In this document: positions 1-11,043 of the stretch, in pieces
How positions within the stretch are numbered: position 1 is the first letter of the stretch
How the letters are laid out: every line of letters begins with the position of its first letter
Source of the DNA: Reticulitermes speratus
Taxonomy: Eukaryota; Arthropoda; Insecta; Blattodea; Rhinotermitidae
DNA length: 64,000 bases
Reading direction: 5' to 3'
Assembly: GCA_021186555.1 (NCBI GenBank)
Contig: JAJKFL010000005.1
Location: 43,395,635-43,459,634, forward strand
Translations under genes and position numbers: made by a program
The notes under the pieces: model-generated
The model's database searches: none
What the model was told of the DNA's origin: nothing
Seen by the model: the letters and a program-made list of their open reading frames with translations, nothing else

Positions 1-375
1 TGTGTGTATTAAAAGTGTCAATATGGCTGTGGCGCGAACATTTGAGGTTAAAATCAGCAGATGAGGTACAACCAGCTCCCTCCCCCCCAAATAGCAGGCC
101 GTAGTGTAGAGTGTTTGCTCTGTGTGTTTACTTGCCCCTCATTAACAGCGGGCGTGTTTATTCGCAATTAAAAGTGGAGCATTGTTTCTGCAGGCACAGC
201 AGCACCGCTCGGTAAACACATCAATCAAAACCCTTCCGCCTTCCTGATCCCTGTACAGCCAATATCTGTCATGCATTAGGATCATATTCCTTTTTACCTT
301 CTTGTTTAGACCCAGTGCACAGAGTATTTGCATGGATCAGGCCCATATGTCCTCGAGGCGAATTGTAGATCATCG
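1..375. other. Unassigned AT-rich sequence
   Basis: I see no gene or recognisable repeat here. A short C run lies at about 81-88. The small open frame on the minus strand at 142-333 has no recognisable motif and I do not regard it as coding. Confidence 0.5.
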
Positions 376-720
376 AATAAGAAAGAAAGAAAGAAGAAAA
401 TAAAGAAGAAAAGTAGGAAGGATACGTAGAAGGGAAGAAGGAGAAGAAAAAAGCAAGAAATCAATAAAGAAGACTGAAAGAAAGAAGAAAAGATAAGAAG
501 TAAATGAAGAAATGAAGGAGAGAATGAAAGAAAATGTCATACGGAAAGAAATACGAGTAATAGAGACAGAAGGAAGGAGGAAAGAAAGAAGGTGGGAATA
601 AAGTAATAAAGAATAAAGGACATAGGCAAGTAAAAGGAAATACATAGGAGAAAGAAAAAAAGGATAGAAAGAAAAAGGACGGTACGACAGACATAAGGAA
701 GACATGTAAAGTAACGTAGG
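376..720. repeat. Degenerate polypurine tract (GAAA/GAAG-rich)
   Basis: About 345 bases of nearly uninterrupted A and G on the plus strand, with irregular GAAA, GAAG and GGAA words and no fixed period. The minus strand therefore reads as pyrimidine and gives Phe/Ser/Leu-rich open frames that are composition artefacts. Similar tracts lie at 59760-60120 and 63240-63480, and in the opposite strand sense at 38780-39060 and 39655-39915. Confidence 0.85.
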
Positions 721-1300
721 ACAGAAGTTTCCTCCGCCACCTTTCTCAGTAACTGCAATCATCCACAGTCTTCGCAGAAGCATTGCGAAAACATGTGCAC
801 AACAGATGTAATGTTTATGTCACGATGCTTCAGAAAATAATTTGTTACTCAACGGTACGAAGCAATGACCTGTCGTTGCTTAATTCACGACACAATGTTA
901 GTGTTTTTATGGAGGTGCTGCTGATAATGAGTGAGTTAGGATAGCAAGTAGGGCCTACGAGGGGATACAATTCTAACCCGACAGTCCCACAGTATGCAGA
1001 ATGCACGTATGTTCCAGAATGTGCCAGTTATCAGATGAGTCAACGCGTAAGGTAACCCACTCTGAAAGCCATGTGTTTATCATTTCGTAACCGAGAAAGA
1101 CTGGTTTAGTATTAACGCCAGTGATGGAATGGGAAGAGGGTAAGGAGAACGTCGTATCTACATGTAGCCACTGCTGGTCATGTGTCGTCGGGTTTAGTAT
1201 GCGGAAAAATACACACTCTTGAATAACTGAAACCTTTATACGAGTATTACGAGGAACTAACCGATAACTAATGAATTAATCAATTCAGTAAGGTACGTGA
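721..1300. other. Unassigned sequence
   Basis: No gene, RNA or clear repeat recognised. Confidence 0.5.
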
Positions 1301-1302
1301 AG

Positions 1303-1577
1303 TTAAAGTTATCCCTGCGCACTCCACGACGGCATAGAAGGGATTGGAGGTATAGCTCCACCAATTCTTAACCTACGCAATAAATGTAGGTGAGTAACCA
1401 GCTTCACGCCCCGGCCGCTTTGCCCCCACAGAAAGAGCCCCGGTGTCCAGTAAATAGGAGGCTATGTGGGCCTCACAGGTGGCCTGGACGTGTTGAAGGG
1501 AAAAATCTCATGCATCTGCCGGAAACGATCCACCAGCCCATAGCGTAGTCGCAATATAGAACGAGCTAACCCGGCTC
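1303..1577 (-). mobile_element. SINE family C copy, degraded
   Basis: Reading the minus strand, this matches the tRNA-headed SINE seen more completely at 36502-36781: a degraded head near 1577, a CTGGACG-type junction, then the body word GGGGC(A)AAGCGGCCGGGGCG and a 3' part ending near the word ATGCCGTCGTGGAG. The family has a tRNA-like 5' part with a pol III B box and an unrelated body, so it needs LINE machinery to move. No target duplication found. Confidence 0.7.
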
Positions 1578-1981
1578 TTTATTGACGCAGTGGTTCACAA
1601 CTACGCTCACACGGAATATTGGTGTTCATCAATGCACTGAGGAAAAGCGGTCTTTTTACCATTTCGCGGAAAGACGGAGTTCATGGTTAGAGTTTTCTCC
1701 TTTTCTCGCAGTCTCTTACGCACAACCACAAGACCTATCCACAATATATGCAATGCCATATACTTTTCTTTAATAATATTGTTCCTAAGTGGAATAGGGC
1801 AACCAGAACGATGTCATGGTTTTCGACAGGAAGCATTATGATGCCCAGGTGCTCCGCGAATTGGAAAAGTTTGGTATCGGCTGTGTCCTAGAATCAAGAA
1901 AAGGACTACAAAACTGAGTAATTAAATAATAAACATTAGTAGCCGAAACCGGAAGTTCAACATCGATGCAATTTCCCATCG
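1578..1981. other. Unassigned sequence
   Basis: No feature recognised. Confidence 0.45.
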
Positions 1982-2345
1982 TCAGACAAGATCCCGAGCC
2001 AGAACCTCCTTTTCTAAGATACGTCTTAATGTTATCCACCCATCTCTTTCCCGGTCTTCTAAGTGGACTTTTATCAAGAGGTTTCCCACCAAAACTGTGT
2101 ACACATTTCTTGTCTCCCTCATTCTAGCCACATGCCTAGCATATCGCAAGCTCTTTGATTTCACTGTTTCAGCAATACGCCTGATAGGGGACTGTAAAAA
2201 ATGAAGATCCTTCTTATTACTATCTTAAATTATCCAGTTATTCCGTATCTCACATGTCCAAATACTTTTCTAAACACTTTATTTTCAAACCTTTCTACTT
2301 GACAGTCAGTGTACGATAACACGCTTCATTCCCATACAAAATTTC
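1982..2345 (-). pseudogene. LINE C-terminal remnant (RTE-like)
   Basis: The minus strand encodes KSKSLRYARHVARMRETRNV, a decayed version of the LINE tail motif [16 protein letters not shown] seen intact at 7303-7530. This stretch lies C-terminal to the reverse transcriptase in this LINE type. Stops and indels break it on both sides. It is 5' truncated, lacks the polymerase domain and cannot be functional. Confidence 0.75.
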
Positions 2346-2455
2346 CCGCAAAGTTACTATTTCATGCAGCTCTGCTGCGTATCTCACTAAATATAGTGTC
2401 ATTATTTTATATGACAATTATTGGTTGCAACTTCCTGTCGGCTCGTTTATCGTAT

Positions 2456-2545
2456 TAACATAGCCCATTCGCCAATCCGGCCCCACGCAAGCGGAGTAAC
2501 GACGAGAAGTGACAAATGATAGCTGCCAGATAAAATAAGGACCCT
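2456..2545 (+). repeat. Repeat family F fragment
   Basis: Contains GAAGTGACAAATGATAGCTG followed by CCAGATAAAATAAGGACCCT, which recurs with changes at 39125-39180 and 51945-52000 (AGTGGCA..CGACAGTTGTCAGATAAAATAATGA). The 51.9 kb copy has a tRNA-like start (GGTCGGCTCAGTGGTGTAAG), so the family may be another SINE. Confidence 0.55.
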
Positions 2546-3347
2546 GTGTTTAACGGAGCAAAAAATATTTCAAACAAAACTTGCAGAGAAAAAAACAAAT
2601 TTTATACACAATATCGTTCACACTTTCCGTAAGTCTTAAAGAGTTTTGACACATGAAACACTTTTTTTTTTTGCTGTGCCCTTTAACTCGAGAAACGTCA
2701 GACTCTCTTCGATAAGATTTTACATTGAAGGCCCTTTCACAAACTTGTGGAAGGTCGTGTATGTCCATCTGCAGATTTATATGCATGAGACCTAATATCA
2801 GCGCTTAACTCGTTGAAGATTCTTTAAAAATTCGATATGGAATACTTTTATCATAGTCTTCAGGAACCGGAAGTTCCAATTTTCAGTCTTATTAACTTGT
2901 GACAAATTCGACTTAATTTAATGTCATAAATAGACGCGCATCATGAATTTTTAATTAAATTTTATAAATAGACAGCAAAAGTACTCGTAAATAATGTACA
3001 AAGAATAATTTTGTGCATTACATCACACAGTGCATCCTTTCCGATTTATAGGTCAGTGTTGCATCCAGACATTTTAAAAGTTGATACATTTACGATTGAT
3101 TATACACAGCTATACTATAACTTTGTTACTGAGTTTTGTTTACTGTTACGTTTATACATTTAATAAAAGTGTAACATATTGCTTTGTGTTTGGACTTTGC
3201 CCTGCGACATCACAAACAAAAAACATAATTAACAGAGCTCACCAGAAATGACGTGAGGCAGGGCGTGACCGAACGGTTTCTTTCCGTTTATCAGATGCTG
3301 TAAAAGGAGGGCTAAATGCAAAAAGGATCTTTGGTATAGATCCTAGG
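2546..3347. other. Unassigned AT-rich sequence
   Basis: No gene or repeat recognised in this roughly 800-base AT-rich stretch. Confidence 0.5.
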
Positions 3348-3571
3348 GACAGCACATATAGGCTATTTTTAGTCACCGTGACAGCACATATACGCTATTT
3401 TTAGTCACCGTGACAGCACATATAGGCTATTTTTAGTCACCGTGACAGCACATATAGGATATTTTTAGTCACCGTGACAGCACATATAGGCTATTTTTAG
3501 TCACAGTGACAGCACATATAGGCTATTTTTAGTCACCGTGACAGCACTTACAGGCTATTTTTAGTCACCGT
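3348..3571 (+). repeat. 32-bp tandem array, seven units
   Basis: Seven head-to-tail units of exactly 32 bp begin at 3348, 3380, 3412, 3444, 3476, 3508 and 3540. An eighth begins with GAC and diverges. Units differ by 1-3 bases and no length change occurs. Each contains CTATTTTTAG (ATATTTTTAG in unit 4), which fits the MEF2 consensus YTAWWWWTAR, and each unit boundary forms GTCAC-C-GTGAC, an imperfect palindrome. No spacers vary, so it is a minisatellite, not a CRISPR array. Confidence 0.97.
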
Positions 3572-3599
3572 GACTTCAAGTTTATTAACAGCATACGGT

Positions 3600-3790
3600 G
3601 TTGACTGGCTAATTAACCCTTTATCACGATGACCACGTAACAATTTAAAAAACTAATCAATGAACTAAGTAACTGACTGACCAATTAACTACTCAATGAT
3701 TAACAAACCAAGTGACTTATTAACTATTTGAATAATTATTTGGTTAAGAGATTGGCTGACTGACTAACAAACTGACTCACTCACGTAATA
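3600..3790. repeat. Cryptic simple sequence (AACT/ACTG words)
   Basis: Irregular runs of AACTAA, ACTGACTG and CCAATTAACT without a fixed period. They resemble decay products of a (TAAC)n LINE tail like the one preserved at 33801-33826. Confidence 0.5.
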
Positions 3791-4716
3791 TGACGTTTCC
3801 TAGATTATCGTAATTAATTACTCAGTTCGCCTAGAATTGCCCTGCCTTTATGAAGTATAAAGCAGCTTTACAAAATATCGCCACCTAAATCCTTTTCCTA
3901 CGCTCAGAAACTTATTTTCATAGGATTCATTTAAATCTTATCTTATATGCCCCTGTCTCTTTCAGTAAGGTGTTCTACACAAAACATAGCCTATAGGAAT
4001 TAGCTTAAATATGCTTACATACTTAGTTTAACCATTCTAACAGGTGAATAACACAAACTCGTAAGTTCAAAGTTCTGTAAATATTTTCTGCAGCTAGGCC
4101 CGTATTTGAGTCTTTAAAATTTCCACCCACAACAATCTTCCCAAAATAAACCTGAATTTGACAACTAATAACATATAGTGTAAAATAACACCATAATTTA
4201 GTTTATATGCATTCACATGACCCGTTCATCTTAAATAACAACACCCAATCTGCAATACTTGCGGCAAACGTAGCAGATCCATCCTAATATCATCCTCCCC
4301 TCACTACTCGGTATTTCAAGTGGACGTTTCCGAAGTTATCTCCCCATATACCTCTGTATATATTCCTTCCTTCCCTATCTCAGTCCCATGCACAAGTCAG
4401 TATGTCCATACAGTGTGCGAATTGCCACACAGAGCCTCGTTCAGTGTGCGACATCCCTCCAGTAGTTTGCAGTACAAGCAGGAAAATCGAAGAGGAGAGC
4501 TGCTGAGTTGTGCTGAGGTCAGCGCTTCCATCAGCAGCTCGCTGGCTGGAGCCTCCAGCTCGGATATCCAGGACACTATACACCCCACGAATCCCAGTGG
4601 CCGACATCGTTCAAATTCTACCTTTCAGTTCCGAACACTGACGTGGCCCACTTCGCTGGTTCAAACTCAAGGACGCGACTCGCATTGCTTCTTTTTATGC
4701 TACAAATGACGTCTCC
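3791..4716. other. Unassigned; GC-rich patch at 4380-4640
   Basis: Mostly AT-rich, but 4380-4640 is noticeably richer in G+C. It contains GTTCAGTGTGCGACATCC near 4439, which includes the arthropod initiator-like TCAGT. Overlapping open frames exist on both strands (plus 4320-4709 is the longest) but none shows a known domain or a convincing start context. I do not call a gene. Confidence 0.4.
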
Positions 4717-4860
4717 TGTTGTTAGGCGCGTTCGTAGTAGCGAAAAGCGCCAATTAGCTCCGTCATGTCCATTCGTCCGTCTGTCCACATGTATCAACTC
4801 TGCTCCCACTGAGCGGATTTTAGTGAAATCGTATACTGGGACCATAATAAGTGGGTCCCT
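4717..4860 (+). repeat. Repeat family G fragment
   Basis: Begins GTTAGGCGCGTTCG and runs through AGCTCCGTCATGTCC into CGTCCGTCTGTCC, then CCCACTGAGCGGATTTT. The same order of words occurs at 14945-15080 (plus) and 16950-17112 (minus). It is a dispersed repeat with an internal CTGT/CAGA microsatellite; I do not recognise its class. Confidence 0.65.
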
Positions 4861-5094
4861 GTCACCACAGCATGGCGCGTCCTCAGGTTGCGGATGGAGG
4901 GACGGCCTCCGCTTAACGAGGGTAGCTGCGAATACATTGAATAAGCAGTCGCGGACAGCCGACAAGGGGTGGTCCTTCAACTGGGGTTGGGCGAGGTGCT
5001 AACAACTCCTCACCTTAAAAAATCACCATGTTACGAAACATTTCACAAGGCTTCGGACCTGAACTGATTCTTTGGTACGACTTAAGCAACGGAA

Positions 5095-5318
5095 AAAGGA
5101 TATGAGATTCTTCAAGAAGTGGGATGGGGAGGGGGGGGGGGGCGGGCATGGACTGGATTGATATGGCTCAGGATAGGGACAGGTGGCGGGCTCTTCTGAA
5201 TGCGGTAATTAACCTTCGGGTTCCATAAAATGCGGAGAATTTTTTGACTGGCTGAGGACCTGTTAGCTTCTCAGGAAGGACTCTGTTCAAGGGAGTTAGT
5301 TAGTTAGTTAGTTAGTTA
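5095..5318 (+). mobile_element. LINE 3' fragment with (GTTA)n tail
   Basis: Carries the LINE 3' end: coding remnant of W(I/T)[10 protein letters not shown] type reading GGATTGATATGGCTCAGGAT, then ACCTTCGGGTTCCATAAAAT, and the 3' UTR word TAGCTTCTCAGGAAGGACTC. It ends in GTTAGTTAGTTAGTTAGTTA at about 5297-5316. The preserved (GTTA)n tail marks the LINE 3' terminus. A run of G lies at about 5131-5142, at the position where other copies also have G runs. Confidence 0.85.
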
Positions 5319-5800
5319 CTTATACTGGGAACTTTAATTAAAATCTGCCGACAGATTTCGAGTTTGGCTCAAATCAGACAAAAAATATCAGGCACTTTCC
5401 ATGAAGGCTTAAGTTCATTTTATATTGCTGACAGCGACATTTGTAGTTCAGAAATACAAAAAAGAACTCATTGTTGCGTTTCCATGGCAACATTTTTAAT
5501 ATTCATCGCTCGTTTCTCAGCAAAAGTTATCCAAGCAAAATTGCTAGACGGAGACGTGCGTTACTGAGTAAAGATCCGAACCCGCCATAATGTTATGTTA
5601 TACGTACACTGCCTGCCTTCTTGGAACATGAAGTCCGTACCCCTTGCTGCTGGAGACGACTTCAGAGGCGTGGAGAAGGCATATACGGAACTAGCGCCCA
5701 TAAACTTGCATTGGACTTCTTCATGGGGTCCCTAACGTAATTACATCGAGCAGCTTGGTGTAGTGCCAGGGACGTAGACGTCTCTTCGGTACATGAAATA
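5319..5800. other. Unassigned sequence
   Basis: No gene recognised. The word TACACTGCCTGCCTTCTTGG near 5605 resembles TACACTGCCTGTCTTGCCG at 15469, so part of this stretch is probably an old dispersed repeat. Confidence 0.4.
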
Positions 5801-5802
5801 AA

Positions 5803-6075
5803 TGTAAAGTTATCCCTGTGCTCACATAATGCCATGAAAAGTGCGGTCGAGTGGAGGTACTGGTCCACGCATTAACCTCGGTACTAGAGGGAGGTGGTTG
5901 CTCAACTTCACAGCCCTACAGCTTTATGCCTGGGAAACGGACCCCAGTACTGGCTGCTGTGGAGGATGAGTGGGTCCCAGAGCTGGTCTGAATGCAGAGG
6001 CGAGGACAAATCCTTCACGACTGTTGAGGATCAAATCCCGGACGTCCAGCCCGTAATTAGTCACTATATTGAATC
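5803..6075 (-). mobile_element. SINE family C copy, degraded
   Basis: On the minus strand the head reads from the TAGTGACTAATTACGGGCTGG side (near 6065) through GGACGTCCGGGATTTGATCC (B-box-like) into the family C body, ending near 5803. Both pol III boxes have substitutions. No clear target duplication. Confidence 0.7.
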
Positions 6076-7235
6076 AGGCAGGCTTAATGTCTTCTGGTTG
6101 ATATTTCCCGGGTTTTTAATTTTTCCAGGGGGATATTATTGAAGTCGGATACAACCTTTCCTTCCGAAACGTTGCCTACAAATCTTTCATAATCATCCAC
6201 CCATCTCATTCGACGCCATAAGCTGTAACTTCTGCCACTAAAACACTGCTGATAAAAACCACATAAATGTGAAGAAATAACAGATTCCCGATAATTGTAG
6301 AGCGATTACTAACACGTTTTATCTCAAAAGTTGAGAACCAGCCCGATGCAAAACAAAGCACGACTACGACTACGACTCCGAACACCTCGGGAATTACGAG
6401 CCAAAAATAATTCAATGTTCCGATTGTCATTTGATAACATTAGCAGAGGCATGTACTTTTTTTTTTTACTCGTGGGGCCTCATAGGGCCATTTTGAATTG
6501 TCCGAGGGCCCGACAGCTTCGAAAAAAGTCTCGTAAATTGCTAAATTTCTCTGAATTATTCGCAGTGCCAGTATTTTTGCCTACTTTATCGACAAATAAA
6601 AGGTCGTAGAAATAGCATTAAAAGAACTTACTAATACGGACACAATATCCTCCACTTCTGGTGTTCTGAAGATGCATCATCATCATCATCATCGTCATCT
6701 CAAATCGTCGTCATCATATTAGCAATTTCCCCGTGTGTTTCTTTCTGTCTCCTTTTCTTCGCATTTTGTATAGCTCTTTTTTTTCACTTGTAATATCGGC
6801 TTGTCTGTTCCTACTTAAAAAGGTGCATTTAAGCATCTAAACTCGTTTAGATCTATATTATACTGCCTTCATTTAGCAATTGAGTCAAGAAATCTCACTT
6901 TGTCGTTAGCAATAAAAAGTAAGCCTACTTCTTTTGAAAGAATTAATAAATAAATCAGCGTTAGGACGCTCATATTGGACGCGTCCCAGCGGATCCGGTC
7001 CGGGAATGGAAGTTCCGGTGCCCGGAAATGTGAGCATCTGTCATAAGCACTACTGCGGAGTATTGCAGTACTGTTTGCCTACTGGCCGGAACGGCAACAC
7101 GGCTCACAGACATCTGTCATTATAAAATGTACAGAGATTGAAGTAACTGGGAACGAATTCACGACAAAGAGAGTAGTATTTTGTACAGTCTTAACAGAAA
7201 GAAATATTGAAGTGTTGCTATTTATTACTTCGTAC
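6076..7235. other. Unassigned, with a short (CAT)n microsatellite
   Basis: No gene recognised. A CATCATCATCATCATCATCG microsatellite lies at about 6674-6702. A short CG-dotted patch at 6960-7040 has no supporting features. Confidence 0.5.
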
Positions 7236-7770
7236 AAAAGTTCATACTTTTGCATGGAAGTGAAACTTGGTCTCTCACATTGAGGGAGGAACATAGGCTG
7301 ACGTGTTCGAGAATAGGGTGCTGAGGAGGATATTTGGGCCTAAGAGGGACGAGGTAACAGGGGAGTGCAGAAAACTACATAACGAAGAAGTTTATGCTCT
7401 GCACTCCTCATCAAATGTAATTCGGATGATCAAATCAAGAAGAATGAGATGGGCGGGACATGTGGCACATATGGGGGACAGGAGAGGTACATACAGGATT
7501 TTGATGGGGAGACCCGAGGGAAGGAGATGACTAGAAGACCTAGGCATAGATAGGAGGATAATATTAAAATGCATCTTCAAAAAGTGGGATGGGAAGGCAG
7601 GGACTGGATTTCTCTGGCTCAGGACAGGGACAGGTGGCGGGCTCTTGTGAAGCGGTAATGAACCTTCGGGTTCCATAAAATGCAGCGAATTTCCTGACTA
7701 GCTGAGGACCTGTTAGCTTCTCAAGAAGGACTCTGCTCCATGGAGTTAGTTCATAGTTAAGTTGAATAGG
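7236..7770 (+). pseudogene. LINE C-terminal remnant, best-preserved copy
   Basis: The longest readable LINE tail. Frame 7303-7530 gives [20 protein letters not shown], then a region ending [17 protein letters not shown] and RILMGRPEGRR before a stop. Downstream bases still encode the rest of the family C-terminus (RIILKC.., WDWEGRDWISLAQDRDRW-like) in broken frame, then the 3' UTR CTTCGGGTTCCATAAAATGC and GGAGTTAGTT. The motif is typical of the region C-terminal to the reverse transcriptase in RTE-like non-LTR elements. Polymerase and endonuclease domains are absent, so this is a 5'-truncated dead copy. Confidence 0.88.
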
Positions 7771-8455
7771 GATTAAAACACGTATGGCTGTTCGGAGCTA
7801 TGTCTTAATCAGGAACAAAAATAAGAATGACAGAAACTGAAGAGTGCCAACAGAATTTGCTACACCACACAGGTAGGCTAACGTAAGAAAAAAGAAGAAG
7901 AAACGAACATTTCAAGATAGAATGTAAAACATTGGCGCCAAGGCATCTGGACATCCGAAGAAAGTATAGAGAGACCGACTGCATCTATGGAGAGAGAAAC
8001 AAACAGCTAAGCCAAATCCTGCAAGGTTCATAATGATTTTTCTCATTTTAAGACTGTAGAGTATAAAATCGCTGACGATAAAATAATACGATTTCTTGTA
8101 CACTGTTCCTGCATATTAATACGAGGCATATTCGGTTTCTGTCCAAATGAGCTACAACTGATTTGATGTCAGTCTCAGTGTCTGGCAACAGCTGGACGAG
8201 GTGTGGAGGTCTTCACATAACCCGAAACAGATTCATTACGGACCGCAAGGCGTGCAACTGACCCAGCGTCGCTCCTAACACGTCACGCGACGGACAGAAC
8301 TTCACAGCCAACATGCACAGAAAACAAAATACGCTTAATGTGTTATAAGGAGTGTGTGATGAGAAAAGTCGGAAGTAAAAGGAGGAGAAACAAAACTGCA
8401 CAGGAGTTTGGTATTTGGCCAGCCTTACTTAATACTACTGGGGCGAACAAACCGG
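7771..8455. other. Unassigned sequence
   Basis: No gene or recognised repeat. Confidence 0.45.
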
Positions 8456-8985
8456 AGGGGAGAGGATCGGATGGGTGATGCCGGCAGGGCATGTAGCACG
8501 CATGAGATAGGTGAGAAACACATGTCAGATATTAGGTGGAAAACTTGAAGGTAAAAGACAACTTGACAGCAAGAGTTGATAATATTAAAGTAGATCTTAA
8601 ATAAATAAACAAATTATATAAAATATGAGGTGTGAAACTATGAATTGGATTTAAGTTTTAAAACTTTCGCGGCGACATGATTCAATATAGTCTTCTCGGG
8701 CGCACTGCCGCGTCAACTCGTTGGAATACAACGTTTCGGGGACTAGCTCCGTCCCTGCCTGAGGATGGGAAGGAGCTAGTCCCCGAAACGTTGTATTCAA
8801 ACGAGTTGACGCGGCTGTGCGCCGAGAAGACTATATTGTATGAATTGGATTCATCTGACTAAGGGTGGGTTCTCGTGAACACATTAATAAACTTCGGGTA
8901 CCAAAAACGTCTGGAAATTTCTTGACCAGCTAAGCGACTAACGGATTTTTAAGATGCCCTGTGATCAGTGGGAGTTACTTAAGGG
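8456..8985 (+). pseudogene. LINE remnant split by a foldback insertion
   Basis: The left part (8456-8651) has the decayed tail words GTAGCACGCATGAGATAGG and GATAATATTAAAGTAGATCTT. The right part (8839-8985) resumes with TGAATTGGATTCATCTGACT and the 3' UTR words AACTTCGGGTACCAAAA and TTGACCAGCTAAGCGACTAA. A 187-bp foldback element with 13-bp target duplications sits between them, so the LINE was here first. Confidence 0.8.
8639..8851. mobile_element. Foldback element with 13-bp duplications
   Basis: Direct repeats TATGAATTGGATT at 8639-8651 and 8839-8851 bound a 187-bp element (8652-8838). Inside are a 31-base unpaired tail (8652-8682), a left arm 8683-8750 and an inverted right arm 8772-8838, nearly perfect complements, around a 21-base loop. 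The loop and right arm hold a hammerhead-like core on the plus strand: CTGAGGA 8759-8765, extra T, GGGA/TCCC hairpin, GAAAC 8785-8789 then GTT. The duplication length suits target-primed insertion, not a cut-and-paste element with fixed-length duplications. Confidence 0.88.
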
Positions 8986-9338
8986 GTTTGGCTGCTATTA
9001 GATCTTGTTACAGGAAATTTCCATATGTTTCGATACTTCGTTTTCGTATGCATGGAAAGGCAATGTCTGTCATCCTGAGAGAATATACTGTAGCTATAGG
9101 AGACTGCGAGAGTGCCTGAAAGGGAGGTCATTACTGGCTGATGAAGGCAAGGCGAAAATTGTGCTACATATCGAACAAGTTCATTATTGAAAGTACATCA
9201 TTTATACAATATTATCAGTCACTAAATGAGTGGACTTATAGGCGTACTATAAATAGGTTACAGTATATGTCCTCACCATTTTCTTCTAGAAGACATCTTA
9301 GCAAAATACCTTGCGCTATCAAGGATTGCAACGGAAGA

Positions 9339-9627
9339 CATCGATTAGTATTTTTTTCCCCTATGGCTCGACAGCCCCTAGGGGGCCTAGGTCTCCTCAT
9401 TTTTCGAGGTTTCGCGATCACACGCTTTAGACACACCACATTCGGTAGGACTCCTCTGAACGAGTGACCAGCCCGTCGCAGGGACCTCAACCTGACAACA
9501 CACAACACTCACAAGAAACAGACATCCATGCCCCCGGTGGGATTCGAACCCACGATCCCAGCAAGTAAGCGGCCGTAAACCCACGCCTTAGACCGCACGG
9601 CCACTGGGATCGGCCATCGATTAGTAT
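9339..9627 (-). mobile_element. SINE family A, full copy with 13-bp duplications
   Basis: Direct repeats CATCGATTAGTAT at 9339-9351 and 9615-9627 flank a 263-bp SINE on the minus strand. From 9614 leftwards: tRNA-like head starting CCGATCCCAGTGGCCGTGCG, B box GGTTCGAATCCCACC near 9538-9552, then a body with CTCGTTCAGAGGAGTCCTACCG, ending in a short A run (T run at 9352-9358). tRNA-derived SINEs of this type are transcribed by RNA polymerase III from the head and moved by LINE enzymes. Perfect duplications suggest a fairly recent insertion. Confidence 0.92.
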
Positions 9628-9846
9628 AAAAAAAGGTAAGTTTGTTCCTGTACACGCCATGAAGACATACTGGGGGGGGGGGGGGGACAGAGACATAGCT
9701 CCCCTTATTTTTAACCTCGGCACTAGATGGACGTGAGTGGCCAATTTCACGCCCCGGCCGCTTTACTCCCGGAAAATAACCCCAGTACCCACTGAATAAA
9801 AGCCTGATTGGGCCCAAGAGCTAGTCTGGACGGTTTTGGAGGAGAC
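9628..9846 (-). mobile_element. SINE family C, 5'-truncated
   Basis: Body of family C from its 3' end (AAAGGTAAGTTTGTTCCTGT) to the CCGTCCAGACTAGCTCTTGG region; the tRNA head is missing. A G run at about 9670-9686 expands the normal GGGGGAG site. It abuts the family A SINE on its left. Confidence 0.8.
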
Positions 9847-9849
9847 ATT

Positions 9850-11040
9850 GATTTGATCAGTTAATGCTTTCCATTTAAATGTTGTATAATTGATTAGTTT
9901 AATTTATTTAAGAACATAATTCTAATGGGAGTGCGGATTTTGCAGAAAGTCACTTGCGGTTGTAAGCCACTTTTTTTACCATTATACATGTTTAAAAACA
10001 AAACTAGGGACTGAAGATTAGCTCAGAAAGTTTCTGTCAATAAACTTCTACGTCCTCTCCTTTCGTAGCACCATAGACTTCTTTCCGAAAACTGATTTCA
10101 ATCCATATTCACATCTGCATTTCTTTAGTTAGCTACTATTTAAACAGCTGCAGTAATCCGCTGTTTGAATTTGATACTTAAACAGTCCTTCGTATTTTCA
10201 TGAATCCGCCTGAAGACATGCGATGACGTGTACACGGTCTTTGCAGTTCCTGCCAACACGCTAGATGATCTGTGAAGCCTCTCATGAAGATTTCATTTCG
10301 AGGGAGATATTTCCCATATTTACACAGCGCAGACAACAGATTCTAATAAGACGAGACACAATGGAAGCTTCGAGCAAATAGCACGACAATTACACCGGAT
10401 TTGTGTCACGTGGTATTGTTCAACGACGGACAACGGCCCAGGTACATCACTTTAATTTTGTCGTAAACTTTTTTTATTTTACTGAGATTTCATCCTACTT
10501 TCCATTAACATTGCCTTGTTAGACGAAAGTATTTTCATCTAAACCCTATATGCCTCATGCAGCTTAGTGATTACCTAGCTTGCTCAAACAACCTACTGAC
10601 AGAAATAATACCCATGTAACATACTGACTGAATACATGACTAAAAATAACTACCAAAGTAACTGGCTTTTATGCAATTAACTGATTGGAATTAACTGGCT
10701 ATCTAACTAAACAAAATGACTGACTTACTAACAGGCTAACGGTATGATATATAATCTTCATTGACAAGTTCATAATCCCTCCGCCTACATGAAACACCAG
10801 GATCTACTTCCCTACGATTCATTAACACTGGCAAATCGGCAGACATGTTTGCCGAACGGCCTCGTCGCGTGAAGTTCTCCAAATAAAATGTTGATAGTGC
10901 TTTTTTATTTCCTGTCAATCTCAATAGCTTTGATTATAAGTCTGTGTTAGAATACAACATGCAGATCACATCCTACAAAAACCTTCCTGCTTATGTTTTC
11001 TCTGCATTTCTATGTAAACTGATATTTCTTAACAGCATAT
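9850..11040. other. Unassigned; cryptic AACT-type repeat at 10560-10740
   Basis: No gene recognised. 10560-10740 has loose ACTGACTG, TAACTGG and AACTAAAC words like 3600-3790, probably old simple sequence. Confidence 0.45.
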
Positions 11041-11043
11041 ATT

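Noticed and set aside
3348-3571. Evenly spaced repeats resembling a CRISPR array
   Set aside because: Units abut with no variable spacers, and the genome is eukaryotic. It is a minisatellite.
4320-5002. Overlapping frames of 119-129 codons on both strands
   Set aside because: No known domain, overlap on both strands, and part of the stretch is a dispersed repeat. I kept only a note on the GC-rich patch.
9530-9610. Possible genuine tRNA gene on the minus strand
   Set aside because: The tRNA-like part is joined to a 3' body and poly(A)-type tail with target duplications, and the same unit recurs elsewhere. It is a SINE head. The same applies to heads at 11044, 36781, 40467, 50289 and 56108.
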